The notes: a model not told the origin generated them from the sequence alone. Positions 45,212 to 58,300 are shown, counted from the first letter of the stretch. The stretch is DNA of 64,000 nucleotides from Sphagnum magellanicum (GCA_021904315.1 CM038910.1:10664001-10728000); one strand, 5' to 3'. Translations and numbers: made by a program.

Positions 45212-46335
45212 GGATCTCTAGGGTTTTGAAGAGAGACTGAAAAACAGCCACAAGGAAAGAGACAGAGACAGACAGAAAGACAGGCAGCCACGGAGAGACA
45301 GAGAGAGCAGGGGAAAGATCACAGAGGCGTAAGACAGAACAAAAGAATTACGGCCTGGCCTCGACGATGTCATGCAGAGGTTGTTGCACTACTGCCAGGC
45401 CTGTGGTGTCCTTTGCAAGGTTGCATCCTGAAAGGTAACGATGGATGAGCAACAGAACGCCAGCAAAAGCCAACCGCGTCTGCCTCCTGCCGCTGCTTGC
45501 CGTAATCTCTCACGACAAATTTCAATAGAAGGAGGGGCAGCACAACAACAACAAAAACAGCAAATGAAAGAAAAACCGAAGAGAGGTATACACAGAAGAC
45601 ACAGACAGACAGACAGACAGTGAGAGGCAATAGGGATAAGAAGTGCACAGTAAACACAAATGCACCGTCCGAGACTTGCGGATCGCTCGGTCTTCGAGTC
45701 TGTCTGTCTGTCTGTCTTTGCAACCAGGGATTGTTTTGTTTTGTTTTGTTTTAGCTTGTTTGTTTTTTTTTTTTTTTTGAGAGAGACTTTCTCTCTTGCA
45801 ACTGCTGACTTGTCACAAACGAATCCAACAAAAAAAACCACACTAACGATCTACGAACGGAAAGTTGAACCCAACAAAAACCAGCAATCCAACAAAAAGC
45901 ACAAATGCAAACCAAAAGTAAATTCAACTCACAGCCCGAAAGCACACTCACACACAAAGTTCACAAGAGTATGCGACAAACTTCTGAACTTTGCAATTGT
46001 CCAAAACCCCACTCCCTCCTCCTCCTCCTCCTCCTCCTCCTCCTCCAGCTCCTCCACCAAAAATTACAGAAAAACCAGGAGAAAAACTAAACAGTGAAAG
46101 CAAGATGGAAGCGAGAAGAAATTAGCGACTAAATCGCAGGCCAAGAAGGGCAAGCGCAAGCGCAGGGCCGGCCGGTGAAGACAGGAGGAGGGAGGCAAAG
46201 GAGCTTACAGTAGACAGGGCTTGCCTGGTACGCTTGAGAGTGCGCAGCGAGCAACAGGGGTCTAGGGTTTGAAGATTAGGGTTTGGAGTTTGGACCCGTG
46301 TTGGGAAACTGGAACCGGCGGGTAAGTTCATGGTT
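45212..46335 (-). promoter_or_regulatory. ADNT1-like 5' region: probable leader intron, telo-boxes, microsatellites
   Basis: A good acceptor (CTGTTTTTCAG) lies 26 nt before the ATG, with the exon resuming at 45236. A GTAAGC donor lies at 46208. This suggests a 5'-UTR intron at 45237-46208 and a first non-coding exon starting near 46300. Telo-box elements (AAACCCTAA type, minus strand) lie at 46276-46284 and 46263-46270, with a related AAAACCCTA near 45220. Such boxes are known in plant promoters of growth-linked nuclear genes. The intron holds (ACAG)n, (TCTG)n and (CTC)n repeats. The start site is inferred. Confidence 0.5.
46013..46046 (+). repeat. (CTC)n microsatellite
   Basis: About 11 CTC/TCC units, within the proposed leader intron of the carrier gene. 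Confidence 0.9.
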
Positions 46336-46945
46336 TTATCCTCTGTATCCCTCTGTGTACCCGACCCACGGTTCTCACAATTTAATTAGGGAAATTTGGG
46401 GGCCACCTCTACCCTCCAGAGAATGGAATTAAGCCCAGCCCATACTCGGCTCTACCGTACTCTAGCCCTAATTTTGTTAAAGCCCACTGCCACGGGCTTT
46501 ATCCCACATATATGGTGGGTGGGTGGGTGGTCGATGGATATCAATATCTATTGCAATTTGAAGATATCATGATCTATGGGAACTTTGTTGTTCGGTCATT
46601 TATATTTGTAATATATATTATTTTTCTAATCTGAGGATTGTTGGCACATGTACCAAACCCTAATATTTCTACATACAACTTCAACCTTGCAACCTCCTCT
46701 CATGATACATTTTACTAGTCATGTTTCTTTTCTTGGGTGCATTTTTACCTTAAGTTATGATCAACCAGAATGGGTATCACAAATAATCCTTGAAAATAAT
46801 GTTTTCCAAAGAGTTTTCCAAACTAGCCTAGTCCACTACCCATTGCTACTTCACTGAATGGTGAATGCTAACACTCAGGTATATTATTGCATCCTTTTTA
46901 TTGCTTTCTTTGTTATTGCTTTGAATGAAGTTTGGGTTCTAAGGA
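46336..46945. other. Intergenic spacer between the carrier and the coiled-coil gene
   Basis: It contains a (GGGT)n run at about 46514-46530 and otherwise AT-rich sequence. It serves as the upstream region of the carrier and the downstream region of the coiled-coil gene. No further gene was seen. Confidence 0.6.
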
Positions 46946-49900
46946 TCAAAAAAATCTCCCCTTCCTCTTGGCTTTCTTGAATGCTTTCTCAGTCTTTTTG
47001 AGTCGAATGGCAAGCCCCTTATTCGATTTCTTTGTTCGTTCGATTGCGGCTGCCATTCGGATATTCTTAGTCTCCATGTCCTTACATTTCTTCTCAAAAC
47101 TTTTGGCTTCCATAATGTGTTCATTTGCTCTTGCACGATTCACTTTGAGATTATGTTCGGTTCGCTCCAATTCCTTCTCCACACTCTATTTGTATAATAA
47201 TAGTTCAAGGTACATCATCATCATTCCAAACATGTTGATGAAGCCACCCGAAAAAAAAATCAAAAATCAAAAAATTAATTTATGTTGAGAATCAATTTCC
47301 ATTTGGGAACATATGCTAATTTGCAAGAATCACCAACAATGAATTTTGCAAATCAAGGTCCCACATTGAAACATGTGTTCAATAAGTAAAGATTAAGATG
47401 ATATTAAAAATAAGTTTTTTGCATGCAACAATCTCACATTGGAACATGTGTTATAAGTTTAAAATAAAAGATGAAATTTAAGTGCAAAATCAATCACTAT
47501 TAATCTTTGAAAAGTCTAGAAACATTTGACTTTGTATTATCACCTTCAATTTGGCCATTTCCTACTCTCAAACAATTTATCATCATTGGTTGCACTTATG
47601 CAACATGTTTGTGATGGAGTGATTACCAATGCATGTATAGGGTTTATAAGAAATCTACAAATCCCTAACAATTTAAGGAACATGAACAATAAATTTGAAT
47701 AAATATTTTCTTTACATTGCAACTTACCACAATGTAAGGAAAATGAACAATAAATTTGAGTAAATATTTTCCTTATATTGCGACTTACCATTTTTAAAAA
47801 CGTTATGTTCAGGGGACAATTAATTTGATCAATAAATTGTGAGGAGCTTTTGAGCTTGTTTGCTTTTATGTTTTGATATTATGTTTTCTTTTTCTTTGCA
47901 CAACAACTTGATTAGAGTTTACAAATGTGAAATTTGTTGGCAAATGCAATGATATGTTTGTCTACATTTGCATGAAAATTATGCAAATGGAAAATAAATA
48001 CCTCTTTTTCAATTTCAAGCTTCATGTTTTCTTCCTCCAATTGTTTTGCTTTCTCTGTCATGGGACCAATGTCATCCCGATTCTCCAAGGTTGCTGTGTG
48101 GGCACAAAGGGCCTTCAACCGTTTCACGAGTAGTGTCAACCTTCCTATTTCTCCTAGAAATACATCTCTTTCAAACTCAATTTCCTGTCATAATGGGTCC
48201 CAAAAAAAAACAAAAAAAAAACCCCCCATTATTTGAACTAGTATGCTAAAAATAAAAATAAAAATGGTAATCAATTTGAAGGGTCCAATTTAAATTTGTA
48301 ATTCAAGTTTCAAGGATTCAATTTCATGGGTCCCAAGTATGTGGATTGTGTGCAATGAGATTGTTAAAACACATTATTACTCTTGTGTGGGTGATGCGAG
48401 AGTCTGTGCGAAGTCTATGAATCTCTGCACTTTGGGCTTCTGATCGAGCTTGTAAACCTCCAATCTTGGTTTTCAAACCTATTCATGAACCAACATTATT
48501 TTTTCAAATTTTTTTTGGTTGAATTACCACCAGTTCAGTTCATCACAAAGTTTTACTCTAAATTTAAAGAGTCATTTGAATGTTGAAACCCATAGCCTAT
48601 ATTTTGGAGTTCAATTCTGCACTGACATTTCATAAAGTACAAAATTACAATAGGAAAAGGAATGATAATCAATTGTGTACACAAACATTATTAAAATGAA
48701 ATGGAAATTTTGTGGATGAAATATAAGCATTATGGAGAATTGACAAGATTGCAAATTGACTCCAATTCGGAAAGGACAACCATTTTATTTTAAATAAATA
48801 AACTAGAAATCTCAAAACATTTATATCAAACAACCAATGTTATTTTCTTCATTGACAACTTATATGAGTAGATAAAACAAAACCAAGAGAGGGGAGCACA
48901 TAATTGAAAGCACAAAATGATTTGAAAAAAAATTAGCTTATGTCCCAACAACATATTGAATTGCGTCAAATTTTTAACTTTTTATGGATATGTCATGCAT
49001 TATTAGATCGACACTCAACATTATCAAAAATAATAAAAACACACACATAACAATATGAACATAAATAAAAAAAGTTGAAACTCCAACAACAAAAAAACCT
49101 AAACATTTTCCAAATCAATACCTAACAAAATTAATGTTTTATAATAAACACCTCAGATATATTAAACAACAAAATAATGAGAAGTTCAAGAAGAAATAGT
49201 TGTTACCATGAATTCGTTGGCGTAAATGTATAGTGCCTTGAGGTTGTGTGGATCTACATTGAGCATTAGGCTTCTCCATATCCTCTATGTCTTTTAGCAT
49301 TTTCCTAGGTAACAAGAGATTTTGTAAGGCACACCCAACACACACAAATTTTGCTTTCAAATTCATTCACGTTGTCTAGAAATTAAGATTTTCTTCAATT
49401 CAAATTGGTGGAACAAGTTTTCGTGGGTGATTTTGAAAATAAGTTACATATGCACATATTGTTGTTCTTCATATCATGATTTATGTATGAAATTCATATG
49501 ATAATAATAATTTTATATGTCTAAATTGTTCATACCAAATTGCAAACCTTCCTAGTGCCCTATCAAACCTACTTATTACATTGACCTTCATTTCCCCCCT
49601 CACACACATATTAATAAATTCATTGTTTTGATTCAAAGAGTTAATGAAATTATTGTTTGGGTAAATTTGATAAGAAGCAATAAAGGAAGAGTTCCTTGTG
49701 AAGATCATCCCAAGTACCTATTTTCCAATTCAATGATGGCAGCTTGGATTTTATGGTGTCGGATGTGCACTTGTTGATCCGCAACAGCAAGCTTCAAATC
49801 AGTGATTTCTTCCAAGAGAGATTGTTTGTCACGACTTGCCAACACTAATTTCTTGGACACAGTAGGAATGACTCGAACCTTTGGAGAATTGGGCGATGGT

Positions 49901-50247
49901 GGTGATCCCGGATCATCACATGGAGCTAAATCCAAAGCAAACACAGGGAGTCTGCTCATGGGGCCAGGGTGTTGGCCTGGTGCTACCCAAGTTCCACCAC
50001 ATTCTCCTGCTAGTTGTGGACAAGGATCTGCGACATGAGTATCCCATGTTTGCAATCGGAGAGATAAGTCGTATGATGGCGGTATGCTAAGTGGACGAAC
50101 CCCACAGCATACTACTTTGCATGGACCTGCTAGCTTGCATTTGGGATCCCATGCATGAACTTTAGTTCTGCAATCCCATCCCACTTGGTCATCATTGTCT
50201 TGTTCTTCAGTTGTGAACCCAGTTGTAAATGACACAAAACCAGACAT
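46946..50247 (-). CDS. Unrecognised protein: Cys/Trp-rich N-terminus plus coiled coil
   Basis: Five exons (50247-49718, 49304-49207, 48478-48381, 48184-48002, 47185-46946) join through GT-AG introns in consistent phase (2, 1, 0, 0), giving 382 residues and a stop. That agreement across four introns is the main evidence for a real gene. Residues 1-130 are Pro/Cys-rich with eight Cys and three related motifs: WDC at 24-26, WDPKCKLAGPC at 33-43 and WDTHVADPCPQLAGEC at 68-83. From about 134 to the end the protein is charged and heptad-like (RDKQSLLEEITDLKLAVADQ; TEKAKQLEEENMKLEIEKE; EKELERTEHNLKVNRARANE), predicted coiled coil, with a basic C-terminus (KKAKRKGRFF). Part of the coil resembles FLX-like plant coiled-coil proteins only weakly. 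No signal peptide or membrane segment is apparent. Function is unknown; the start is the first ATG before the Cys-rich part. Confidence 0.7.
47668..47791. repeat. 62-bp tandem duplication in the last intron of the coiled-coil gene
   Basis: Copies at 47668-47729 and 47730-47791 differ at about seven positions. On the gene strand each begins with TGGTAAGT, a donor-like sequence inside the intron at 47186-48001. Confidence 0.85.
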
Positions 50248-51100
50248 AATTTCTTCTCTCCAATTTTCAAAAACTCAACTATAGAGAAGAAGCAAAGGCT
50301 TACAATACAAGTTCTAGACAAAGTTCTCACCTGACTAGTTAATTCCAATCTCACCCTCAAACTTTGAGATCAAATACTACTTGTCTTGTGGTTAATTTCA
50401 TGTATTGTTCAAATGTTCCAAGCCAAAGAAAGAGGAGAATAGATATCAAGAAAAACACTTTAACTAGAGGCATATAAGAGGACTTGGAGGATGAAAGGTC
50501 AACAAGGATTATTAGACCCCTCCAATCTCAGTCATGAAACATGGTAACCTTATATATCCATAGTGGCATGCAACTCTTGACACAAAACCAAAAGGCCATT
50601 GTTTTGGTCCTAGATATGTCTATTCAAAGCCTTGCAACACCATTGCTAGCAAATATATCAATTGCACTACTATGGCAAATAGCTTGGAATCCTTTGCCAT
50701 TGCACAATGTGTAGCAGTACCCTGCATTGCAAACATGCAACAACATGTTTTATAGTTTGATGAAAGGAAAAATGCGTTCTTGAAAATATAAAGTTGAGAA
50801 ATAAAATACATATGGGTAGTAACTACTAGGGTTGCTACATCTCCATTTGGAACACAACTTTCACAAATTTGGAAAAAAAAACAAAATGCAAAGGAAAATG
50901 GAGCAAAAACACATAGAAGCAAGCAACATTGTTAAGAAGAGCTATTTCTTTCCTTCTTTCCCCTCTCTTTCATTCTCACTCACAAATATTTTGAATTTTC
51001 ATTGAAACATGGCAATTATTGACGGAGTAGTGGAATTCATAATTTCAACTACCCATTTGCGAATGAAGAGAATTATGAAGGTGGGGATGGGTCTTTCAAA
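50248..51100 (-). other. Upstream region of the coiled-coil gene, no further gene seen
   Basis: No additional coding exon could be joined upstream of the ATG at 50247. Short frames such as minus 50922-50620 show no motif. Confidence 0.5.
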
Positions 51101-51107
51101 ATTTACA

Positions 51108-51108
<1 letters not shown>

Positions 51109-51153
<45 letters not shown>
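51109..51153 (+). repeat. 45-base poly(A) run
   Basis: An uninterrupted run of 45 A. It could be a retroposon tail or plain slippage. No recognisable retroposed body precedes it. Confidence 0.9.
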
Positions 51154-51154
<1 letters not shown>

Positions 51155-51336
51155 ATTGCACTATGAAAAGGATTAGTGGTGACGATGTTCAAATCTAGGA
51201 GTCTTGAAAAAATAAGGGGAAAATGAAGTAGATTTGTTGACAATGAAGGATGATATTATTGTTGTTTATTTTCTTTAAACAATTCAAACAATTGGGGGAT
51301 AGAAAGCAATTGTTGATTGATTTCCTACATAACAAA

Positions 51337-51475
51337 TGTGAGCTTGCTTGTTTTGTGAAAGAATTTTTTGTAATAAAAGTATTGTGAACTTGCTTGTTGT
51401 GTGAAAAAAAATTTGTAATGAAAGTGTTGTGAACTTGCTTGTTGTCTAAAGGATTTTTTTTAAAATGGAAATGTC
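51337..51475. repeat. Three tandem copies, ~46-bp unit
   Basis: Units start at 51337, 51383 and 51428 with TGTGA(A/G)CTTGCTTGTT and end with AATTTTTTGTAAT(G/A)AAAGT. Identity is high between neighbours. Confidence 0.85.
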
Positions 51476-52630
51476 TTAAATTTTGTTGAAAAATCAAGGA
51501 GACATGAAAAAAGGCAAAAAAGAAGTAACAACCGATGTTATTATGTTATATGAGGTTCATGTGGATATGAACCAAGGTATGCACCTTGGTATTTAGAATT
51601 TAAACTAGTTAATTTAACCAGGGTCAAGTTTTTTTTACAACTTTGGGTTTTGTAAAAAAATAATCATCAAAAGAACAACCTCTTATAAGGTGCAATGTGG
51701 AAGAAATTGTTCCACCTCCACCATTTCTTTTTTTTTCTAAAATGGTTGTGTTCATGTAGGGGTGCACAAGTAAAAGGATGATCAATTATGGAAATGTTGG
51801 GGTTTCTTTTTGTAGTTACAAAAGTTGTTATAGTATATCTCGAGTTGGGTTTCTTGATTGTTTTTGTGCATGAACTTGCAAAAGCTCAAACTTGCACTTT
51901 AGTTTTTTAATTTCTTTTGTGCAAACATGTTTTATTGACTTTATCACATTTGTACAAAAATTTGCAAAAGTTTAGGCTTGGATGTTTTGGTTCTCTGATC
52001 ACACTTGTGCAAATTGTAAACACATTTTGGTTTACAAATTATGTATGTGCATAAAATAGAATTGTTTTCTAAACCCATAACATGGTTATTATTTTTATAA
52101 CCCATGACAGACTTGTTAAATGTGGAGAAGTTACTCATTGTGTTCATTAGTTTTATGTGTTAGCAATTTGGCTATAAACTTTGAGCTTTCAAATTGGACT
52201 AAGGTTTTTTTTAATAGCTCATGCTTTTGTGGAGTTTTGTTTTGATTTTTGACATCGGTTGTGAAGGTTTTAACATACATTAATTCTTTGTTAAAATTGT
52301 TGTTAATGTGTATGTGATCCTTTTTTTTTCAAATCTCATATCATGCTTGAGAATTACTTGATAAATTATTTTTTCTCTTCACATTTAACCTTTTTTTGTG
52401 TAAAAATATATTTTACAAGCTTTCATTTGTTGAAGCATAATGTTTAAGGTTTTACTTAAGTGTTTTCATAGGATAAGGTTTTATTGCAATGTTAAAATTT
52501 GCATTTGATTCTCAAATTTTGCATGAAGGGTTCAAAGCATGGGTTATTACAAATAAATCAAGATAGAAGACTTGCAAGTAGAATAAGAAACAATTTGAAA
52601 ACAAACACATGTGTTATTTAATAGTAACCA
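51476..52630. other. Intergenic, nothing recognised
   Basis: T-rich sequence with loosely repeated AACTTGCAAAAG and TTTTGTGCA words around 51855-52030. No gene was seen. Confidence 0.5.
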
Positions 52631-52639
52631 AAAAAATTC

Positions 52640-55360
52640 GCTTCCTCACCATCACAAATATGTTACATGCCTATTTTTTTGTTTTGAAAAATTCTAAAAC
52701 TATTATTGATGTGCATGGAATTCAAGGCATGAGGTGTGTAATGTGCCATGGAAGTGGAGGGATTCAAGTTTTAAGAGCTTTAACAACACAAGGGACAAAA
52801 AAGGTATTATTACCTACAACCCAAAGCATGGCATTAAGAAAATGAAGAAGCACATGGAAAATGAAAGTGCAACTAATTTAACACAATACAAATCAAAAGT
52901 GGCAACTATAAAAAGGTTTAGGGATGGTTGTAAGAAGGTCAAAAAATGCAAAATTATTCCCCTATTGGCCATCACTACCTTCTTTGGTTTTCAAAAAGCT
53001 TACCACAATTAAAACTAATATAAACCAAGAAAGATTTTAAGAGGATTTTGTTTTGATGATAACAAGAGGATACATGCCTTTATCTATTGTGGAAAACCCT
53101 TTCCTATGACTTTTGGTTTTGCATTGTAATTATAAGTGTATTTTTCCATCTTGAAAGCAATTAATGAATGAACATTTGTTGGCAATGCTTGTAAAGATGA
53201 TGGAAAGGTATGTCCTATTAGCTATTGCAAAATGTGCCACGACCACAACCTCCTTGATCTATGAATGTCCAAATTTAGATGTGACATTTTTGCATTAATC
53301 ATAAACTTCATTGATGACTAACGGATCCCTTACCATGTTATTATTGCACTCTTTAAAGCTAAAAATACATCAGGTGTTATTTTAGCCATCTAAATGAAAT
53401 CATTGTTACTTGACTTCAATTTCACAAACAAGATTATAGCATATGTAAAGGATGAAAGAAAGGACTTGAGTATTTTAATTGCAATTTTAACTTCAATTGT
53501 GAGTTGTGATTCATTTTAGTTTGACACACCTTACCCTAGGATTTGTTTTGCACATGTTATGTCAAAGGCATGTCAATATGCCATTAACCACAACCAGGTT
53601 TGTAATGGGATGCATGAGCTTAATTTGAAAGATGTGCAATCCTTTTCTTACTCCATTATAACATGAACAAAAAATTCATGGAAGGGGTTGCTAAAGGGGG
53701 AAAAGGCATGTGTGAAGGTTCTTTTATTAAAAAAGAAATTGAAAACACCCATGAAGACTAGATTTTCACCCAAGGTTGTGTTGTTTTAAAAGACACTTGC
53801 ATATGCTCATGTCATTAACATGTGTCAGTCACGTCAAATTCAAGCTTTATAAACTAGGGTTCCAAGCAAGTTGACTTGAGTTATGGCAAGGACTATTTGT
53901 GAATGTCTTACTCTTATTGTTCATCAATGCATCATGAACCAAACAAGGGGGTGTTGGTTTCTATCAAATGCATTGAAGGTTGCAATGACAATAGTTGTGC
54001 ACATGCAAAAGGAGTGTGCTAGAAGAAATGCCTTTCAACCACATCCATTTCAATGTGGTACATTTGAACAAAAAAATTGACCATATTGTATTGTCACATG
54101 GCTACTAAGGTACTAAAAGTATTGCAACCCTTCCTTTCAATTGTGACCATTTTTTCATGAAAGAAAACATATAACATGTTTGTTCTAATGTTTGATCTGA
54201 GGTTCAAAGGGTCGAAAATTGTGACCAAGTACTTCAATAATTTAAAGATGGCTCTAAAGATGGCGGATGAAGATGATTGGAAGGTCTTACTTCCTTTCTT
54301 GATTAAAGGCTACAAATAGTTACATCCTGAGAGGCCTCAGACCCCTTTATGACAAGCAACCTCATAAGAAGACTTGTTTTTGGTGTTACCACCACCATTG
54401 AAAAAATAAATGAAAATTTGTTGGCATCTAAAATTTCATTTTTTGGTTTCGGACCCAATAATTTAATGTGTGAAAATAGATGTTTGCCAATAACGAGGAC
54501 ATGTTGCTCTCTTATAAGGTGCCCTCCCCCCTCATTCAAACGATTTTGACAGTCCAGCTCTTTTTTGCAATCTTCCTGTATCCTGCTTTTAGCACCTTCC
54601 AAATGAGTCATATTCCTTGTTTTTAATCTTTTCTTCTATTCATCAAATTTTGGTGGTTGATTGAGTCATAATATTTTGTTATATTCCCTTTCAAAACCTA
54701 GTTGTAATTTTGCAGTGCTAGAAAGGAAAAGCACTCAATTTTTTGACTTTTAATTTAAAAAGAAGGTCTACTAGGAGAAACTCACCAAGGTGTATTACTA
54801 TTTTTCATTAAGGAGGTGGATCAAAACGATTGCATCAAAGAATTAATCTTAAACGAAACACTTCGTCTATGGGCGTTGTTTCCATATATGATTGTTAATT
54901 AACATTTCTTCTATTTCGTCAATACGAGCCTTAAGGTCACCATCTTCTTGTCAATGCAAAAGTTTTTTTCTTTTATGTTTTCTTGTGTAACTTGTGTTAT
55001 GGCTAAGGGTTTGGTGTATATATTTTTGGTTGGCTATTTCTTGTGACTCCTTTTCACAACAAGCTATATTTTCCATTGGAAGTTCGTCCTGCTACATCTT
55101 TCAACAATATTGAAATTGTAAGTCCACTCTCATGGTGGAAAGCTCATGAACCACTATTTACGCATGTTGAGTATTTAGTTCATAACAAATTCTTGGTATT
55201 CCAAGCTTTCAAATAAAAATTGAAAGGATAGTTAATGTGGTGGGTATTCTTATTACTTTGAAAAGATGTTAATTAAGGGTAAAAAATATGGAAAAATTGG
55301 TGATCATTTACAAAAATTGGCCCAATGATACAATATTGGATTACATAATAATGGAAGGAT
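52640..55360 (+). pseudogene. Broken hAT-superfamily transposase, subfamily 2
   Basis: Blocks of a hAT transposase follow in order on the plus strand. A BED-type zinc finger comes first (about 52730-52910; CVMCHGSGGIQ, then GIITYNPKHGIKKMKKHMEN). Then come the RNase-H-like core remnants (about 53200-53700, including CFAHVMSKACQYAIN-like text) and the insertion-domain region (53883-54060; CLTLIVHQCIMNQTRGCWFL). MFDLRFKGSKIVTKYF follows with the DDWKVLLPFLIKGYK region (54190-54320). The C-terminal dimerisation signature is near 55125-55350 (SPLSWWKAHEPLFTHVEYLV, later KNWPND). Many stops and frame changes interrupt it, for example around 53030, 53290-53520 and 55215. It cannot make a transposase. 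Terminal repeats were not located. Confidence 0.8.
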
Positions 55361-58300
55361 TACTTCAAATGTTTTTCTAGTTGAAAATGTTTTCTTGGAT
55401 AATTATGAATAATTACTAGTTGATGTAGGGTATTATGGAGATGCATGGTGAATTTCCACAATAGGTATTTCAATTTTTTTGATTTATTTGAACAAGTTTG
55501 AAGGATTTATGGACTCAACTTTTAACATGTGTCTTGTCTTGTCTCAAATGTTTTGAACTTTCTTTTGAGCTACAACATTGAAGTCTGAACAAGAATTTGC
55601 TTTTAGTAGTTTTCAATTCAAATACATTGTTATCATGGTTAATGTTGTCAAATTGGAATGAATTTGAGTAGTTTGGCATGCAAGTCATTCTTGCCCTTAT
55701 GAACAAAGTAAACATTTCTTGCCCCTTGCCATTTATTGCCCTTGTGAACATTGTTTGCAAGGGCCTTAGATTTCTTAAAACTAAAGATGTCCATAAGTTG
55801 GATCCTTGTTAAACACATTAGGATGGATTAATTTCTTCTTTTGTATTCAAAACATGTTCTTCCAATAGAATGGTCAAGTGCAACCTAAAAAATGCACCCC
55901 TATGGCTTGGTTGAAAAGTAATTTTTTATTTCAAATAGGCTTAGATTCATTTTTTAAAAAGAATATTCAATACCAAGTGCATATATGATATCAGCTTGTA
56001 TCATGTTCTTGGGCATTCATACTCATACCCAAGATCCCTTTAAAACATGCTAGTCATTATTCATACCTACCTAATATATAAATTCCAAAAAAAATTGACA
56101 TTCATATTCATACCCAATGTACACATTGAATGAATTTGCATACACATGCCCAACTAGTATGTTGAAATGGACATACCCATCCAACACTAGTAATAACCAT
56201 CTAGTGCATCTTGTGAAAGATGGATGGTAGTTGGACATGTACAAGAAACAATTTTCCATGCTTCCACTTCAATAGCTAACAACACACTCATTAAAAAGTG
56301 ACTATTTAACTTTGTTTTATACCACCTACCTTCTAACAACCCACTAAGCTTGCTTATGTACTAAACATTTACATGAATCTACTTTCCCAAAATAAATAGA
56401 ATACCTTTTCAAGCTTAGCACTTAGGTGTTGAATAAATATTTTATTTTTCAAATTCCACTTTGGTAGTAAAAAAATAATTCATGAAAATTTTGGTTTGAT
56501 ATTATTTCCAAAAAACTTTGGCAATGATGATAGATTGTGTACACATGTACACTAAGGTACCAATGTAGGGGTACATTTAAATGTATGTATTTATTTCAAT
56601 GTGCTTAGGACCTATATGCAAGTTTTTGATTTCTTAAATTTAAATTCAAGTGTTATTGAGTTTCTTGGTGTTCTTGAATTCATGGCACCAAACTTTCACC
56701 AATAATTAAAGTGGTTTTTAAGGTTCATAAATATGATTCCTCAAAAAGTATTAGACCTGATTATGATATAAACATGATTTTCAATTTTATTGTAAAAAAA
56801 TTTAAAAATTATTAATTATTTCATGGAAGTTATTAGTTCTTTGAGGTTTTTGAAACAAACATTTTTACTTTTGATTGTTTCCAAAAATTTGAAACTTGAA
56901 GTTTTTTATTTTAAGAAAACAAAGCAATTAATAGTTATCCGCAACATCAAATACTTACCAAAAATTACATTATACTAGGACATCCATTTGTTGTACTAAT
57001 GTGTCCACTTTTAGTTAGAATTAACATTTTCAATCGAATTCCTACCACCACAAACCAATTGCAATCTTGATGGTACATTCATTCATTTGTTGGTATTTAC
57101 CATTGTTAAGCAATTCTTGCTTTTTATGAAGAACCTCCAATTTTGGTTCTTTTAAAAAAAAAGGATTTGGTTTTGATGTTGGTTCCCAAAAAAAGTGGAA
57201 CCCCAAGTATGATTTTGGTTCAATTCTTGAAAATAAAATTTTAAGTTATGATTATGGAAATTAGATCCGATTTCGATTCCAATTCTAAGTAAAACTTGGT
57301 TTGAAACTAATGATTAACTATTGTTGACCTTAATTCTAGACCATTACCCCTTGCAAAATTTTTTTTTTTTTAATTGTTTCAATTTTGGTTTTAGAATTGG
57401 ATCTATGGTTTGGTTTTAGAATTGAATCTAATTTTAGAGTCTTAAGTTTGTTCAAAATTAATAAATACCAATGTTAGTTCCAAAAATCAAACCTAGTCCA
57501 ATTTGGTTTTTATTAATAAAAACAGGAACCAACAATTCTAACAATCCAAACCAAGTAACCACCCAACATTAGTATTTATTAATGTTGGACAAATTTATAT
57601 AATAAAAAAATGATGTATGTTTGTTTGTGCCATTTTAACCTATTTAATCCAAACCTCTTGTTTCATTCCTCTTCCCCTCTTCACCTAACATGGAAAGGCA
57701 AATGTCCATGTTATGTATATCGAAATAATTTAATAACATCCACCTTTTAAGTTGGGAATGATGAACATGGACATGAAAAGACACGATATTGAAATTTGAC
57801 ATAAATAATAATGAACTTTTGAGAAACATATGGGAACATAAGGGGAAAAAGGATAAGAGAATCATATTCTAATTTAAACAACTTTTATATGTATCATTAT
57901 GGCATTAATATAATCAATTTTATAATATTTAGAAAATGGTATGAACACAAGGAATGAAGAACCAATAATAATAATAAATGAACATGAGTATTGATATTAC
58001 ATATATTTTCAAATGTACTCCAATTTCAATGTCAATTTAATTTTTAAAAAATCTATATATTAAAATATGTATTTGTTTTGTTTGGTTTGTGACCACATTA
58101 TAAATTCCCCAAACCATGAAGCTCCTTGTTCCACTTTTTTGCATGATTGGAAAACTCTCAATGAAACAATGTGCACATTGTCCATTTCACAATTTTTTGA
58201 CCAAAAAGTGAAAGTTATTGAATTTAAAGTGGTTTCCTCTTTGAAAACTAATTCAAATTATAAAACAATCATAAGAACTTTGAAATTAAGCCCACTTTGA

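Noticed and set aside
46122-46331. 69-codon minus-strand frame upstream of the carrier
   Set aside because: It better fits a 5'-UTR exon and intron start; there is no conserved protein sequence, and a GTAAGC donor interrupts it at 46208.
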